A stretch of 64,000 nt of DNA. Origin: Paraburkholderia sp. BL23I1N1. Lineage in GTDB: Bacteria; Pseudomonadota; Gammaproteobacteria; Burkholderiales; Burkholderiaceae. The notes beneath the pieces are model-generated. The model saw only the letters and a program-made list of their open reading frames with translations, did no database searches and had not been told where the DNA came from. The stretch lies in NCBI RefSeq assembly GCF_003610295.1, contig NZ_RAPV01000001.1, positions 3,968,001-4,032,000 on the forward strand, written 5' to 3'. The position numbers were made by a program, and so were the translations under genes. The first letter of the stretch is position 1; the number at the start of each line of letters is the position of its first letter. Positions 17,887 through 27,366 of the stretch are shown here, piece by piece.

Positions 17887-18546
17887 ATGAAGCAACTCGC
17901 GCTGATCACCTTTGAGCAGTTCATCGACATCGACCTGTTCTTGATGTGGGATATTCTGGGGCGCAATCGAGACGATTGGCAAGTTCGCGTATTGGGCAAG
18001 CAATCGGAACTCCGATCTTCAAATGGTCTGCTGATCCACACACACGGCCGACTCGAAGAGGCCAACCATGCCGATGTTGTGTTATTCGCCAGCGGTAAAG
18101 AGGGTGTGCCGGCTGCCATCTCGGACGCAACCTTCATGGGGGCGTTCCAGCTGGATCCAAGCCGTCAGTTGATCGGTTCTATCTGTGCGGGCGCGTTCAT
18201 TCTTGCGCGGCTGGGCTTGCTTCCGGAAGGCCGAGCGACAACACATCCTGATGCGCGAGCGGCCCTGCACGCAGAAGGCGTGGAATTGGACGACAGGCCG
18301 TTCACGAGCAGTGGCAATGTCGCGACGGCTGGCGGATGTCTTGCCGCACTCTATCTGGTCGGCTGGGTTGTCGAACGCCTGTTCGGTACACAGAAAATGC
18401 TGGAGGCATTACGGCCGGTATTGCCTGCGGGCAGTATGGCATCTACGAAGGGCTGGTTGTATCCAGCATCGAGCAAGGGGGCACGCAATATCGTGGCCGT
18501 TGATTCTTTGCGGCGTTGGACAAGGACTGAGGTGAGGCACCCATGA
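17887..18546 (+). CDS. DJ-1/PfpI-family protein, isonitrile hydratase-like
   Basis: A 219-residue class I glutamine-amidotransferase-like protein. The nucleophile elbow is SICAGAFILARLG (Cys at about residue 100), with an Asp-rich start (FIDIDLFLMWDIL) carrying the acidic residue found in InhA-type isonitrile hydratases, and a later SSGNVATAGGCLA segment. The precise substrate is unknown. It is the first gene of a three-gene operon; its stop overlaps the next start by 4 bp. The divergent TetR gene is the likely regulator. Confidence 0.85.
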   Translation: MKQLALITFEQFIDIDLFLMWDILGRNRDDWQVRVLGKQSELRSSNGLLIHTHGRLEEANHADVVLFASGKEGVPAAISDATFMGAFQLDPSRQLIGSICAGAFILARLGLLPEGRATTHPDARAALHAEGVELDDRPFTSSGNVATAGGCLAALYLVGWVVERLFGTQKMLEALRPVLPAGSMASTKGWLYPASSKGARNIVAVDSLRRWTRTEVRHP

Positions 18547-19052
18547 CCAAAGCGCGCGCCGTGCCCATGCCTAGCGACAGCGTGCTTGCGCCGCTCTACG
18601 CGGGCGCAGACCTTTCAGACGCCTTTGCAATTCGACTGCCGGCAGAGGCCAGCGATGATCTGGAGGCGCTGGCACGCATCGTGTTCGAGCGGCAGGCGTG
18701 GTGGATTCGTGCACTCTTGCGTGTCCGCGATATAGTGATGGTGACAGTCAGCGTCAAATCGTCTCACGCCGTCGGTCTTGCTGGAGCAGCGCGTGGGCCA
18801 GTTATCGGCTTCTTTCCGCTGCTGTCAAAGAGTGCGACGGAGTTGGTCGTGGGCGCGGATGACCGGCATCTCGACTTCCGCGTCACCATCCAACTTCGCG
18901 CCGATGCGGCAAATGGGCGCGAGCTGCTCGCGGGGACAGTGGTGCATTGCCATAACAGACTGGGACGTATCTATCTTGCGACGATTGCGCCGTTTCATCG
19001 CGTGATCATGCGGGCGAATTTGGAACGGGCGGCCAGAGAAATGAGGACTTGA
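18543..19052 (+). CDS. DUF2867 domain protein
   Basis: A 169-residue protein, ATG overlapping the PfpI stop (ATGA). It matches the DUF2867 pattern: a SDAFAIRLP start, the W-W-I-RALLRVRDI helix, then GFFPLLSKSATELVVGADDRHLDFRV strands and a C-terminal VIMRANLERAAR helix. The function of DUF2867 is unknown; it is often found with NAD-dependent epimerases or stress proteins. Confidence 0.8.
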   Translation: MTKARAVPMPSDSVLAPLYAGADLSDAFAIRLPAEASDDLEALARIVFERQAWWIRALLRVRDIVMVTVSVKSSHAVGLAGAARGPVIGFFPLLSKSATELVVGADDRHLDFRVTIQLRADAANGRELLAGTVVHCHNRLGRIYLATIAPFHRVIMRANLERAAREMRT

Positions 19053-19054
19053 GC

Positions 19055-19507
19055 ATGCGTAGCGGCACGACGGGTGGACTCATGACTGGGCACTACGCTG
19101 AACTCCACGGTTGCTGGCGGCTGATCTCTTTCAATACCCAGCTTCAGGATTCAAACGAATGCACTCAACCTTGGGGCGCCGACCCGAGCGGGTACCTTAT
19201 CTTCAGCTCTGATGGGCGAATGATGGTACTGGTTACCGCAAAGACGCGGGAGCCAGGAAACACAGATGAGAAGACGGCGGCACGCTTCCGTACCATGATG
19301 GCCTATACAGGTCGGAATCGGATAGATGACGACAGGTTCATTGCAACGATTGACTCGTCTTGGAATGAGGCCTGGAACGGCAGTGAGCAGGAACGATACT
19401 ACGAGCTTGCTGGAGACACGCTCGAAGTCAGCACTGCCTGGATGCCGAATCCATTGGTGCCAGGAAATCCAATTGGAAGGGGTGTTCTCGTCTTTATACG
19501 CGAGTAG
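19055..19507 (+). CDS. Lipocalin-like domain protein
   Basis: 150 residues from the ATG at 19055, chosen for GAGG 8 bp upstream; an ATG at 19082 is also possible. It has the Lipocalin_5 order: HGCWRLISF first strand, WGADPSGYLIFSSDGRMMV, then RIDDDRFIATIDSSWNEAWNG and a last strand GRGVLVFIRE. It probably forms a small beta-barrel that binds a hydrophobic ligand. It is the last gene of the PfpI-DUF2867 operon. Confidence 0.78.
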   Translation: MRSGTTGGLMTGHYAELHGCWRLISFNTQLQDSNECTQPWGADPSGYLIFSSDGRMMVLVTAKTREPGNTDEKTAARFRTMMAYTGRNRIDDDRFIATIDSSWNEAWNGSEQERYYELAGDTLEVSTAWMPNPLVPGNPIGRGVLVFIRE

Positions 19508-20105
19508 TTTTCGCGGCACCGAGTTCGCAATGTTGGTTTCAGGACATCAACTTGACGATGAGTCCGGCAACCGGGCGGGCACCTATGGCTGACTCAATTT
19601 GTGACGGCCTCCTTGGGTCCAGTGCGAAGCGTCCGGGTGAGTGAGGCAGTCGGAAAGCGGTCATCGCTGTGTTGCCGCATCGCAGCAGGTCTTTTCAGCG
19701 CATCCGGAACGTCCGGTTTCTGGCAGGCGATTCGCCACTTCCACCGGCTCCTTTGGGTCGACTTCAGTCCCGGCGTTTTCCGGAAGCAGTCATTCGACTG
19801 GCTGCGATCAGATCGAAGGCCAACGACTGCAAAGGCCGAACGCCACCCAGCCTCGTCCTACCGTCCCTTGTCCGTTCGGCCAAATCAGACATTTAGCCTG
19901 CAAGGTTGAAGGCAACCCATGTGGCCTGCCTAATAATTATCAAGTCGTTGGGAAACACCCAGCGGCCAGGTTTAGCAGCCTGCGACGCAAACCGCACACC
20001 CGCCCAGGCGGGTCGTGCGTCTACCTCTGCACGTCTATATTTCAATGGGCGGGCCGTGGTGGGGAGCTGCAAGGCTCGCCGGTTTGTTTGTGTCCCGGTC
20101 TGCTA
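19508..20105. other. About 600 bp without a recognisable gene
   Basis: Between the lipocalin gene and the IS630 element. Only short overlapping frames in several phases are present, none with protein-like composition or a ribosome site. It is probably decayed DNA. Confidence 0.5.
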
Positions 20106-20169
20106 AGTGTTGCTGGTAAACGCGTTTGAATTTTGTTAACTTCGGCGAACCCATTGCGCCGGAGTCCAG

Positions 20170-20631
20170 ATGAAGTGTGTTGTAGAGCTGAGCGAAGCCG
20201 AGGAAAAGACCTTGCAACAGATGTCGTTGAACCACCAGCATCGCGACATGCGCATCCGGGCCGCGGGCGTGATGATGCTCGGCCGCAAGATCAAACTGAC
20301 TGAAGTGGCTGCGCAGCTCAGCGTGAGCGGGCAGTCGGTCTACAACTGGGCGCGCGCGTGGCGGGAATCCGGCATATGTGGGCTGCTGGTCGGTCATAAA
20401 GGCGGACGTCCCCGTTCGTTGTCTGAAGCCATGATCGCCACCGCCATCGAGGCGGCCAGCGCCGAATTGATGACGCTCAGACAGATTGCGCAGCGCGTTG
20501 AAGAAGCTCATGGTGTGCCGTTTCCCTGCCGCCTGGATACCTTGTCGACTGCGCTCAAACGAGCGGGGTTTTCCTACAAGCGTGGTCGCTATTCGCTCAA
20601 AAAAAGCGTAACCCCGAGGAGTTCGCCGTGA
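20170..20631 (+). CDS. IS630 transposase, OrfA (DNA-binding part)
   Basis: A 153-residue N-terminal part with a helix-turn-helix (KLTEVAAQLSVSGQSVYNWARAW) and a second winged region. It overlaps OrfB. The run of seven A at 20599-20605 lies where a -1 shift joins the two frames (giving LKKKRNPEEF), the usual programmed frameshift in this IS group, so the active protein is the OrfA-OrfB fusion of about 335 residues. Confidence 0.88.
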   Translation: MKCVVELSEAEEKTLQQMSLNHQHRDMRIRAAGVMMLGRKIKLTEVAAQLSVSGQSVYNWARAWRESGICGLLVGHKGGRPRSLSEAMIATAIEAASAELMTLRQIAQRVEEAHGVPFPCRLDTLSTALKRAGFSYKRGRYSLKKSVTPRSSP

Positions 20632-21179
20632 AGGCCTCCACCCTCGCGAAGCTACAGCAGGCCGCACTCGACGGTGCGTGCCAGCTGTTCTACTTTGATC
20701 AATCGGGGTTCAGTGCTTCGCCCCCGGTGCAGCGCGGCTGGTCGCCCATCGGCGAACCGCATCGTGTGTTCCCGCAACCGCACTGCAAACGCTCCGTCCT
20801 TGGTGCACTGGATTTCGGCGCCAACCTGCTGACGTATCACACCAGCAAGACCACGATCAAACGCCCCGATGTCGTGCAATTCCTTGAGCAGATCGCGCGG
20901 AAAAGCACGCCCGGTCTGACGACCGTAGTGGTGCTCGACAACGCCTCGATCCATCACAACATCGATCAGGAAACAATCGACCGATGGTTTCTCGAACATC
21001 GCATGGTGCTGTTCTATCTGCCGCCCTACAGCCCCGAACTGAATCTCATCGAAATCCTCTGGAAGCACGCCAAGTATCACTGGCGCGGCTTCGTCACCTG
21101 GACCAAGGAAACCATCGATGCCGAGGTCAAAAAACTGCTCGACGGATTCGGCTCAGATTTTCAAATCAGATTTTCGTGA
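20628..21179 (+). CDS. IS630 transposase, OrfB (DDE catalytic part)
   Basis: A 183-residue RNase H-fold domain with the three acidic residues in FDQSGFS, VVLDNASIHH and YSPELNLIEILW (D, D, E of IS630). It is expressed mainly by frameshifting from OrfA, since its own GTG lacks a clear ribosome site. The stop lies 5 bp before the right end of the element. Confidence 0.88.
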   Translation: MKASTLAKLQQAALDGACQLFYFDQSGFSASPPVQRGWSPIGEPHRVFPQPHCKRSVLGALDFGANLLTYHTSKTTIKRPDVVQFLEQIARKSTPGLTTVVVLDNASIHHNIDQETIDRWFLEHRMVLFYLPPYSPELNLIEILWKHAKYHWRGFVTWTKETIDAEVKKLLDGFGSDFQIRFS

Positions 21180-21260
21180 ACACTTAACCCGCTTCGTGCC
21201 CGCTCACCCGCTTCCCAGGCGAGCGTCGGGCGATCCAAGAAGTAACAGGGAGATCGCACC

Positions 21261-21677
21261 ATGAGCAAGTCCATCAAGAATCAACCGGCTTCGCGTCCGC
21301 CTGTCGACGCACTTCAGTACGAAAAGCTTGCCCTCTCGGCATTCGATTTATGCGATCGGCACCTGGGTCAACTGGATACCTTGATCACACTTGCGTCTTC
21401 GATACGTAGGAATCCTTCCATCACGCTCGAAGAAAGACGACTTCGTCAGATGCTTCTTGAATTGCTGGTGGACACGGCGGAGCAATATCAGCAGGAACTC
21501 GAATGCGACCGCGAGCTGTACCAGGTGATTGCGCTCGACGCAAAGGGTGTGCCGCAAGGCCGCATCACGGCACTCCATGCGGCAAACCTGCTTGCAGAGG
21601 CATCGCAGAGAGCGAAAGAACCTGCGATCACCGCAATTGCGACACAGCTCACAAGCCCGTCATCGGAAAGCGCCTGA
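21261..21677 (+). CDS. Hypothetical helical protein
   Basis: A 138-residue protein with a good ribosome site (AGGGAG, 9 bp spacing). It is predicted to be mainly alpha-helical: FDLCDRHLGQLDTLITLASS, then RRLRQMLLELLVDTAEQYQQEL. No signal peptide or membrane segment. No family recognised. The helical layout with Cys and Leu heptads could support oligomerisation. It lies just right of the IS630 element, separated by about 75 bp. Confidence 0.6.
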   Translation: MSKSIKNQPASRPPVDALQYEKLALSAFDLCDRHLGQLDTLITLASSIRRNPSITLEERRLRQMLLELLVDTAEQYQQELECDRELYQVIALDAKGVPQGRITALHAANLLAEASQRAKEPAITAIATQLTSPSSESA

Positions 21678-21790
21678 ACGTCAACAGCCGACGCGGTGCC
21701 ACAACCGGTCTCGCGTCACACCAGGCGATCGAGCAAGGCCGGCGAGAGCTCAGCGCATACACATAGACGTTCGCGCCCACGTCCGGAGTG

Positions 21791-21810
21791 GGCGGGTCAG
21801 GCAACCCGCC
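21791..21810. terminator. Stem-loop between convergent genes
   Basis: GGCGGGT, a 6-base loop, then ACCCGCC, lying between the convergent hypothetical and AraC genes. It has no clear T tract. Confidence 0.45.
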
Positions 21811-21819
21811 CCCCTCCAA

Positions 21820-22665
21820 TCAAGCCTTCAACGGCAGCCAGATTTCTAACCCGCCCATGCCGCTGACCGGATCGAACTTCTCGTCATAGCGCTCGAAATT
21901 CGGTGCATCGGCGGGAATATGTCCCGACGTCGGCAGCCATTGATTCCAGATCGTGTTCCAGGTGCGCCGTACTGCCGCGATATGTTCGCGGTGGCTGAAC
22001 ACCGCATAGCGCTGCGGGGAAATGCGCAAGCGGCTCAGCTCGGCAGGCAATGCTGAGAAGTCGCCGACTTCGACGCCGGTCAGATAGTCGATATTGCCGG
22101 CGTCGTCAGCGTTGTAGCAGACGCCATACGCCACCTTGCCGACCTGGCCCGGTATTCTGCCGAAGTAGTCGCCAAAGCGCTGCCACTGCGATGGAATCGC
22201 GGCGCAGGTTTCGCTCGTATAGCGCTCGCTCAGGCCCGCGACGAGCAACGGTTTGCCGTCTTCGAAACGCGGCGGTTCGAGATGTGCGAGAAGGGTTTCG
22301 TCCATTTTGATCGGCTCCAAGATAGCAAGGTTGTCGAGGTGACCACGCGCGCGCAGCGCTTCGGGTGTGAGTCCGAATTGCTCGCGAAACGCCCGCGTGA
22401 ATGCTTCGTGAGAACCGTAACCGGCGTCGACGGCGACCGTCAGGATGTCGGGGGCACCATCGGCGAGCCGTCGTGCCGCTTCACTCAAGCGGCGCGTGCG
22501 AACATAGCGCATCACCGAAAACCCGGTGGCCGCTTCGAAAGCACGCGCCAGGTGAAAGCGCGACACGCATCCGCAGTTGGCGATGTCGTCGAGCGTCAAC
22601 TCGCGGGCAAAATGGCTTTCGATAAACCAGAGCGCCTTTCCAACGGGGTTCATATCGGCTCTCAT
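21820..22665 (-). CDS. AraC-family regulator with GyrI-like effector domain
   Basis: 281 residues. The AraC DNA-binding domain is N-terminal (LTLDDIANCGCVSRFHLARAF and AVDAGYGSHEAFTRAFREQFG, residues 20-110), and a GyrI-like small-molecule-binding domain fills residues 125-281 (YTSETCAAIPSQWQRFGDYFG, YAVFSHREHIAAVRRTWNTIW). This Rob/SoxS-like layout usually senses drugs and activates efflux genes. A multidrug-type MFS gene follows upstream on the same strand, after an NTF2-like gene, and is a natural target. Confidence 0.9.
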   Translation of the reverse strand: MRADMNPVGKALWFIESHFARELTLDDIANCGCVSRFHLARAFEAATGFSVMRYVRTRRLSEAARRLADGAPDILTVAVDAGYGSHEAFTRAFREQFGLTPEALRARGHLDNLAILEPIKMDETLLAHLEPPRFEDGKPLLVAGLSERYTSETCAAIPSQWQRFGDYFGRIPGQVGKVAYGVCYNADDAGNIDYLTGVEVGDFSALPAELSRLRISPQRYAVFSHREHIAAVRRTWNTIWNQWLPTSGHIPADAPNFERYDEKFDPVSGMGGLEIWLPLKA

Positions 22666-22785
22666 GTTTGCATGAAGCCAGCATAGCCAGGCAACATCCG
22701 GCGTATTTGATCGCGCTTGCGGTTTTGTAGTTGATTTCTCGGATGGCTTCGCGATCGGCCTTGCTCGGCTGTCATTGCAGCACGC

Positions 22786-23145
22786 TCAGGTAGACGAAAC
22801 ATCGTCGGCCGGCGAACCGAAATACACCGTCGCTTCAACAATCTGACCATTCCTCGTGCGAATGAACTCGGTATTGCGAAACGCCGTGCGACCTTTCGGC
22901 TTGCAGGCGTACGTGACAAATGCCTCGTTGTCTTCAACGAACAGCTTGTCGATGTGGATGCGTTCGATCTGTTCGTTGAACGGCCCGCAGTGTTCGAAGT
23001 AGGCCGCTTTGCTGAGGTGGTCGTCGCGCGGGCTGCTGAAGGTGAAGTCGTCGCTGAGCAGCGGCTCGATTGCGCCGCGGTCTTTGCGTTCGTACGCGGC
23101 GAAGTAGTCGCGGATAAGCGTGGAAACGTCGGTGCCGGTGGCCAT
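22786..23145 (-). CDS. NTF2-like (SnoaL-type) protein
   Basis: A 119-residue protein, start taken at the ATG at 23145 with GGAG upstream; the frame stays open to 23325 but upstream sequence overlaps the MFS gene. It has the cone-shaped NTF2-fold pattern: LIRDYFAAYERKDRGAIEPLLSDDFTF, later FVTYACKPKGRTAFRNTEFI and GQIVEATVYFG. Proteins of this type are small isomerases, hydrolases or ligand binders. Role unknown. Confidence 0.8.
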   Translation of the reverse strand: MATGTDVSTLIRDYFAAYERKDRGAIEPLLSDDFTFSSPRDDHLSKAAYFEHCGPFNEQIERIHIDKLFVEDNEAFVTYACKPKGRTAFRNTEFIRTRNGQIVEATVYFGSPADDVSST

Positions 23146-23191
23146 GATGTGAGCTCCTTCGTATGCGTGCTTCGTAGATGCCCCGCGCAGG

Positions 23192-24691
23192 TCAATAGTT
23201 TTCTGTCGCCGCCTCGTTGCCGGCCGCGTGAGGATGTTCCGAGGCAGAAGACGCGCCGTGACCGTGTGCGCCCGCTTGAGCGCTGGCTGGCTGTCCCGGG
23301 CGCAATAGCAAACCGCCCAGCACACCGGCCGCCGCCGCGAAGATCGCGCCGAACAGAAACGCCACGTGGTAGCCGCTATTGAGCGCGGCCGCGGCGCTTT
23401 CAGAAGCCTGCATCGCGTTGCTGCGCGCGGCCGCGAGACTTGCGAGCACCGCGAGGCCGAGTGCGCCCCCCATCATGAACGACGTATTGACGATACCGGA
23501 GGCGAGACCCGAATCGCTCGGATCGACGTCGCTCATGGCGGCCAGCAGCAAGGGATTGAACGCGATGCCCGCGCCGAAGCCGAGCAGGATCATGCCGGGC
23601 AGCACGTCGAGCACGAAGTTGCCGTTGACCGGTGCCCGCGCGAACAGCGCGAGGCCACACGCCGCGACGAGCAACCCGGCAGCAAGCGGAATGCGCAGAC
23701 CGAAGCGCATCACCACACGCGCCGACAGTCCCAACGAAAAGAACGCCATGATCAGATTGGCCGGTAAAAACGCGAGCCCGACCTGCAAAGGCCGGTAACC
23801 GAGCACGCGCTGCAGATACAACGCGGAGATGAAGAACCATGCGAACATCGCCGCCGCCCAAAGCACGCCGACCACATTTGCGGTTGCGACATTGCGCAAG
23901 CGGAACAGACCGAGCGGCATCAACGGATGCTGCACGCGTGCTTCGATAATGAGAAATATGGCCAGCAACGCGAGCGCGGCGAATAGCAGGCCGAGCGTCT
24001 GTACCGAGGTCCAGCCAGCTTCATTGCCATTCACGACGGCGTACACGGCAAGCATTAGCGAAGCGGTGACTGTCACCGCACCGGCCACGTCGAGCCGTTC
24101 GCCATGCGCATGACCGCGCGCCGACGGCAGGAGCGCGACGCACAGCGCGTAGACGGCGATGCCAATCGGCAGGTTGACGAGAAAGATCCAGTGCCAGCTC
24201 AGCAGATTGGTCAGGAGGCCGCCGAGCAACACACCGATGCTGCCGCCCCCCGCACAGACGAAGCCGTACACGCCCATCGCTTTGGCCCGTTCGCCGGTCT
24301 CGGTGAACAGATTCATGATCAGCGACAGTGAAACAGCGGAAACGACCGCACCACCCAGACCCTGCACGGCACGCGCGCACACCAGCAGGATTTGCGAATT
24401 CGCCATGCCGCAGGCGAGCGAGGCCAGCGTGAACAGCGTAATGCCGCCGAGGAACAGCTTGCGGTGCCCGTAAAGATCGCCGAGCCGCCCGCCAAGCAGC
24501 AGGCAGCCGCCGAAGGTGAGCATGTACGCATTGACCACCCACACCAGCGAGGTCTCACTAAAGCCGAGGTCCGCGGCGATCGACGGCAACGCAACGTTCA
24601 CGATGGTCGTATCGAGCACGATCATGAGCACGCCGAGGCACAGAACGATCAGCGCCAGCCAGCGTTTGTTGCCGTGGATGGAATGGGTCAT
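23192..24691 (-). CDS. DHA2-family MFS drug exporter
   Basis: 499 residues with 14 predicted helices. It has motif A GGRLGDLYGHRKLFLGG and motif C in helix 5, and starts with LDTTIVNVALPSIAADLGF, the DHA2 (EmrB/QacA) helix-1 signature. A His-rich tail ends the protein. It should export hydrophobic compounds using the proton gradient. It precedes the NTF2-like gene, and the nearby AraC-GyrI gene is a likely drug-responsive activator. Confidence 0.9.
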   Translation of the reverse strand: MTHSIHGNKRWLALIVLCLGVLMIVLDTTIVNVALPSIAADLGFSETSLVWVVNAYMLTFGGCLLLGGRLGDLYGHRKLFLGGITLFTLASLACGMANSQILLVCARAVQGLGGAVVSAVSLSLIMNLFTETGERAKAMGVYGFVCAGGGSIGVLLGGLLTNLLSWHWIFLVNLPIGIAVYALCVALLPSARGHAHGERLDVAGAVTVTASLMLAVYAVVNGNEAGWTSVQTLGLLFAALALLAIFLIIEARVQHPLMPLGLFRLRNVATANVVGVLWAAAMFAWFFISALYLQRVLGYRPLQVGLAFLPANLIMAFFSLGLSARVVMRFGLRIPLAAGLLVAACGLALFARAPVNGNFVLDVLPGMILLGFGAGIAFNPLLLAAMSDVDPSDSGLASGIVNTSFMMGGALGLAVLASLAAARSNAMQASESAAAALNSGYHVAFLFGAIFAAAAGVLGGLLLRPGQPASAQAGAHGHGASSASEHPHAAGNEAATENY

Positions 24692-24870
24692 GCAGGGGCT
24701 CCTTTGCCTTGATCAAACGGTGCAGTCGGGTACGAGCGTATGCCGGACGCGTAGCCGCTCGGCACGAAGTCGGAAACCCGGTCGGCAACCCGTTGATGGC
24801 AATGGGAAATTTTAGTCTAGCACCCGCGACTTTTGATCCACAACTACGAATTCCTGGGCGGCATGGGCCG

Positions 24871-25548
24871 TCAATCGCCATGCAGCAGTTCGTACTTGCC
24901 GCCGCGCTCCAACGCCCGCTGATAGGCCGGCCGCGCGTGAATGCGTTTCAGGAAATCGACGACGGCGGGAATCTGTCCTTCCATGCCGCCGCGTGCGGTG
25001 GCAGCTTCGAGCGGAAAGCTCATCTGAACATCGGCCGCGGTGAAATCGTTGCCCACAAACCAACCGGTCGCGCCCAATTCCTTATTGATGTAGCCGAGGT
25101 GCAGCTTCAATTGCGGATCGATGAAACTCGATTGCAGCGTGAAGGCGATCTTGCGGGCGATCGGTTTGGCGAAGAACGGCATGGGCGCGCTGGCGATGCG
25201 CAGGGCGATCAGCTTGAGCAGCAGTGGCGGCATCGCCGAGCCTTCCGCGTAGTGCATCCAGTAAGTGTAGCGCAGATGCTCGGGTGTGCCTGCTGCCGGC
25301 GCGAAGCGGCCCTGACCGTACTTGCCGACCAGATACTCGATGATCGCGCCCGACTCGGCGAGAGTCTGGCCGTCGTCAGTGATGACGGGCGACTTGCCGA
25401 GCGGATGCACCGCGCGCAACTCAGGCGGCGCCAGCATCGTTTTCGGGTCTCGCTCGTAGCGCTTGATCTCGTACGGAACGCCGAGTTCTTCGAGCAGCCA
25501 CAACACGCGTTGCGAGCGGGAGTTGTTCAGATGATGGACGATCAGCAT
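24871..25548 (-). CDS. Glutathione S-transferase
   Basis: 225 residues. A thioredoxin-like N-terminal domain starts HHLNNSRSQRVLWLLEELG (Ser region for glutathione activation), followed by HPLGKSPVITDDG (cis-Pro) and LAESGAIIEYL (gamma-glutamyl binding). A helical C-terminal domain contains the FVGNDFTAADVQMSFPL capping box. It should conjugate or reduce electrophiles with glutathione in the cytoplasm. The gene stands between the drug exporter and the 2-aminobenzoate operon; its link to either is unproven. Confidence 0.9.
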   Translation of the reverse strand: MLIVHHLNNSRSQRVLWLLEELGVPYEIKRYERDPKTMLAPPELRAVHPLGKSPVITDDGQTLAESGAIIEYLVGKYGQGRFAPAAGTPEHLRYTYWMHYAEGSAMPPLLLKLIALRIASAPMPFFAKPIARKIAFTLQSSFIDPQLKLHLGYINKELGATGWFVGNDFTAADVQMSFPLEAATARGGMEGQIPAVVDFLKRIHARPAYQRALERGGKYELLHGD

Positions 25549-25646
25549 GGGTCGAGGGAAGTTGGCCAGTGAAGCGTCACATCATAGGGATATTGCGCCG
25601 AGGTGTGGCTCTACTTATCCTCCCCCTTCGAAGAAGGGCTACGGTG

Positions 25647-27290
25647 CTACACGAGCGTACGCAATTCAAAGCGTTTGAGCTTGCCCGTTTCGGTGCGCGG
25701 CAGCGACTTGATGAAGGAGATCATGCGCGGGTATTTATACGGCGCCACGCTGTTCTTCACGAAATCCTGCAGTTGCGCGACCAGTGTGTCGTCCGGCGTA
25801 TAGCCCGGGTTTAGCACCACGAAAGCTTTGACGATCTGCCCGCGCGTTTCGTCGGGCACGCCGATCACGCCGCATTCGGCCACCGCCTCGTGTTGCAGCA
25901 GCACGCTTTCCACTTCGGGCCCGGAGATGTTGTAACCGGCGGAGACGATCATGTCGTCGGCGCGGGCTTGATAAAACACGTAGCCGTCTTCGTCGAGATA
26001 GACCGAGTCGCCGGGAAGGTTCCAGCCGTCGCGAACGAAGTTCGTTTGCCTTGCGTCGGCGAGATAGCGGCAGCCCGTCGGTCCACGTACCGCGAGTTTG
26101 CCGATCGTGCCGGGCGCCACGGGCTGCATAGCGTCGTCCACGGCTTGCACGACATAGCCCGGCACCGCGCGACCGATCGCATTCGGACGAATTTCATCGC
26201 CATGCGCCGAGATGAAAATATGAATCAACTCCGTGCCGCCGATCCCGTCGATCATGTCGATGCCGGTTGCGTCGTGCCATAAACGACGCGTTGAATCCGG
26301 CAACGCCTCTCCCGCCGAGACGGTTTTCTTCAGGCTTGAAACGTCGTGATGCACCACGAGCGGCGCCATTTGCCGATAGAACGTCGGCGCGGTGAACATC
26401 ATCGTTGCGTGAAAGCGTTCGACGGCTTGCAGCAAGGTCTCGGGCGTGAGGCGCTCGATCAGCACTGTCGACGCACCCGCGCGCAGTGGAAAGCACAGCA
26501 TGCCGCCAAGGCCGAAGGTGAAGGCGAGTGGCGGCGTGCCGCAAAAGATATCGCTCGATGAAGGCTTTAAAACATGACGCGGAAACAGATCGCACATCGC
26601 CAGAACGTCGCGATGAAAATGCATACAGCCTTTCGGTGCGCCCGTCGTGCCGCTGGTGAAGGCGATCAGACAGACGTCGTCAGCGGCGGTGTCGCATGCA
26701 GTGAAGTGGTCCGGCTTGTTGATCGCGAGCGTGTCGAGCGAATCCGCGGAGTCGTCATGAAACAGGCGTGTTTGCTTCAGGCACGCGCAATAGAACTCGT
26801 CCTGTGGATTGTTGCAGCGCGCGAGTTCATCGGTCAGGCGTGCGTCGCATAGCGCGACGCTGACTTGCGCCTTCTCGATGATCTGCTTGAGTTCTTTTGC
26901 GCGCAGCAGCGGCATGGTGGGCACCACTACGAGGCCGGCCTTCAGCGCGGCGAGCGCCGTCACCGCCATATGCAAGGTGTTCGGACCGCGCAGCAACACG
27001 CGATTGCCCGGCTGCAAACCCATCTCATCGATCAGCACATGCGCGCTTCGATTCACCAGGGCCAGCAACTCGCCATACGTGGTTGCCTGCGGTTTGCCAT
27101 CTACCTCCGACCAGATCGCTGGACGGTCCTGATGTCCCGCTTCGATCGTCCTGTCGAGTAATTCCGTCGCGCAATTGAAGCGCGCCGGGTAAGCCACGTC
27201 CGGGTTGTCGAGCAGAAAAACAGGCCATTGATCCTGCGGCGGAAGATTGTCGCGCGCGAAGGTATCGACGTGTGCTGACGGTTCCATCAT
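25647..27290 (-). CDS. abmG: 2-aminobenzoate-CoA ligase
   Basis: 547 residues of the acyl-adenylate-forming superfamily, benzoate-CoA-ligase-like. It has the ATP-binding LIAFTSGTTGAPKGCMHFH (about 210-228), the motif GIGGTELIHIF (about 345-355), the GDSVYLDEDGY hinge region and the catalytic Lys of LPRTETGKLKRF near the C-terminus. It would activate anthranilate with ATP and CoA. The assignment rests on the operon: the bifunctional 2-aminobenzoyl-CoA monooxygenase/reductase and beta-oxidation-type genes are directly upstream, as in the aerobic 2-aminobenzoate pathway known from Azoarcus evansii. It is last in the operon, 76 bp after the RidA-like gene. Benzoate or another aryl acid remains possible. 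Confidence 0.82.
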   Translation of the reverse strand: MMEPSAHVDTFARDNLPPQDQWPVFLLDNPDVAYPARFNCATELLDRTIEAGHQDRPAIWSEVDGKPQATTYGELLALVNRSAHVLIDEMGLQPGNRVLLRGPNTLHMAVTALAALKAGLVVVPTMPLLRAKELKQIIEKAQVSVALCDARLTDELARCNNPQDEFYCACLKQTRLFHDDSADSLDTLAINKPDHFTACDTAADDVCLIAFTSGTTGAPKGCMHFHRDVLAMCDLFPRHVLKPSSSDIFCGTPPLAFTFGLGGMLCFPLRAGASTVLIERLTPETLLQAVERFHATMMFTAPTFYRQMAPLVVHHDVSSLKKTVSAGEALPDSTRRLWHDATGIDMIDGIGGTELIHIFISAHGDEIRPNAIGRAVPGYVVQAVDDAMQPVAPGTIGKLAVRGPTGCRYLADARQTNFVRDGWNLPGDSVYLDEDGYVFYQARADDMIVSAGYNISGPEVESVLLQHEAVAECGVIGVPDETRGQIVKAFVVLNPGYTPDDTLVAQLQDFVKNSVAPYKYPRMISFIKSLPRTETGKLKRFELRTLV

Positions 27291-27366
27291 GTTCTCCCGG
27301 GCAATGAGCCGGCTGATTGCGCTTCAGTTGGCTTGGTGGCTTTCGTGCTTCGTGTGCTGCGTGTGC

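Larger units (their letters stand above)
20106..21184 (+). mobile_element. IS630-family insertion sequence
   Basis: About 1.08 kb. The ends are AGTGTT...AACACT, with further weak inverted similarity inside, and both ends are flanked by TA (20104-20105 and 21185-21186), the target duplicated by IS630/Tc1-mariner elements. It encodes a transposase in two overlapping frames. It looks intact. Confidence 0.8.
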
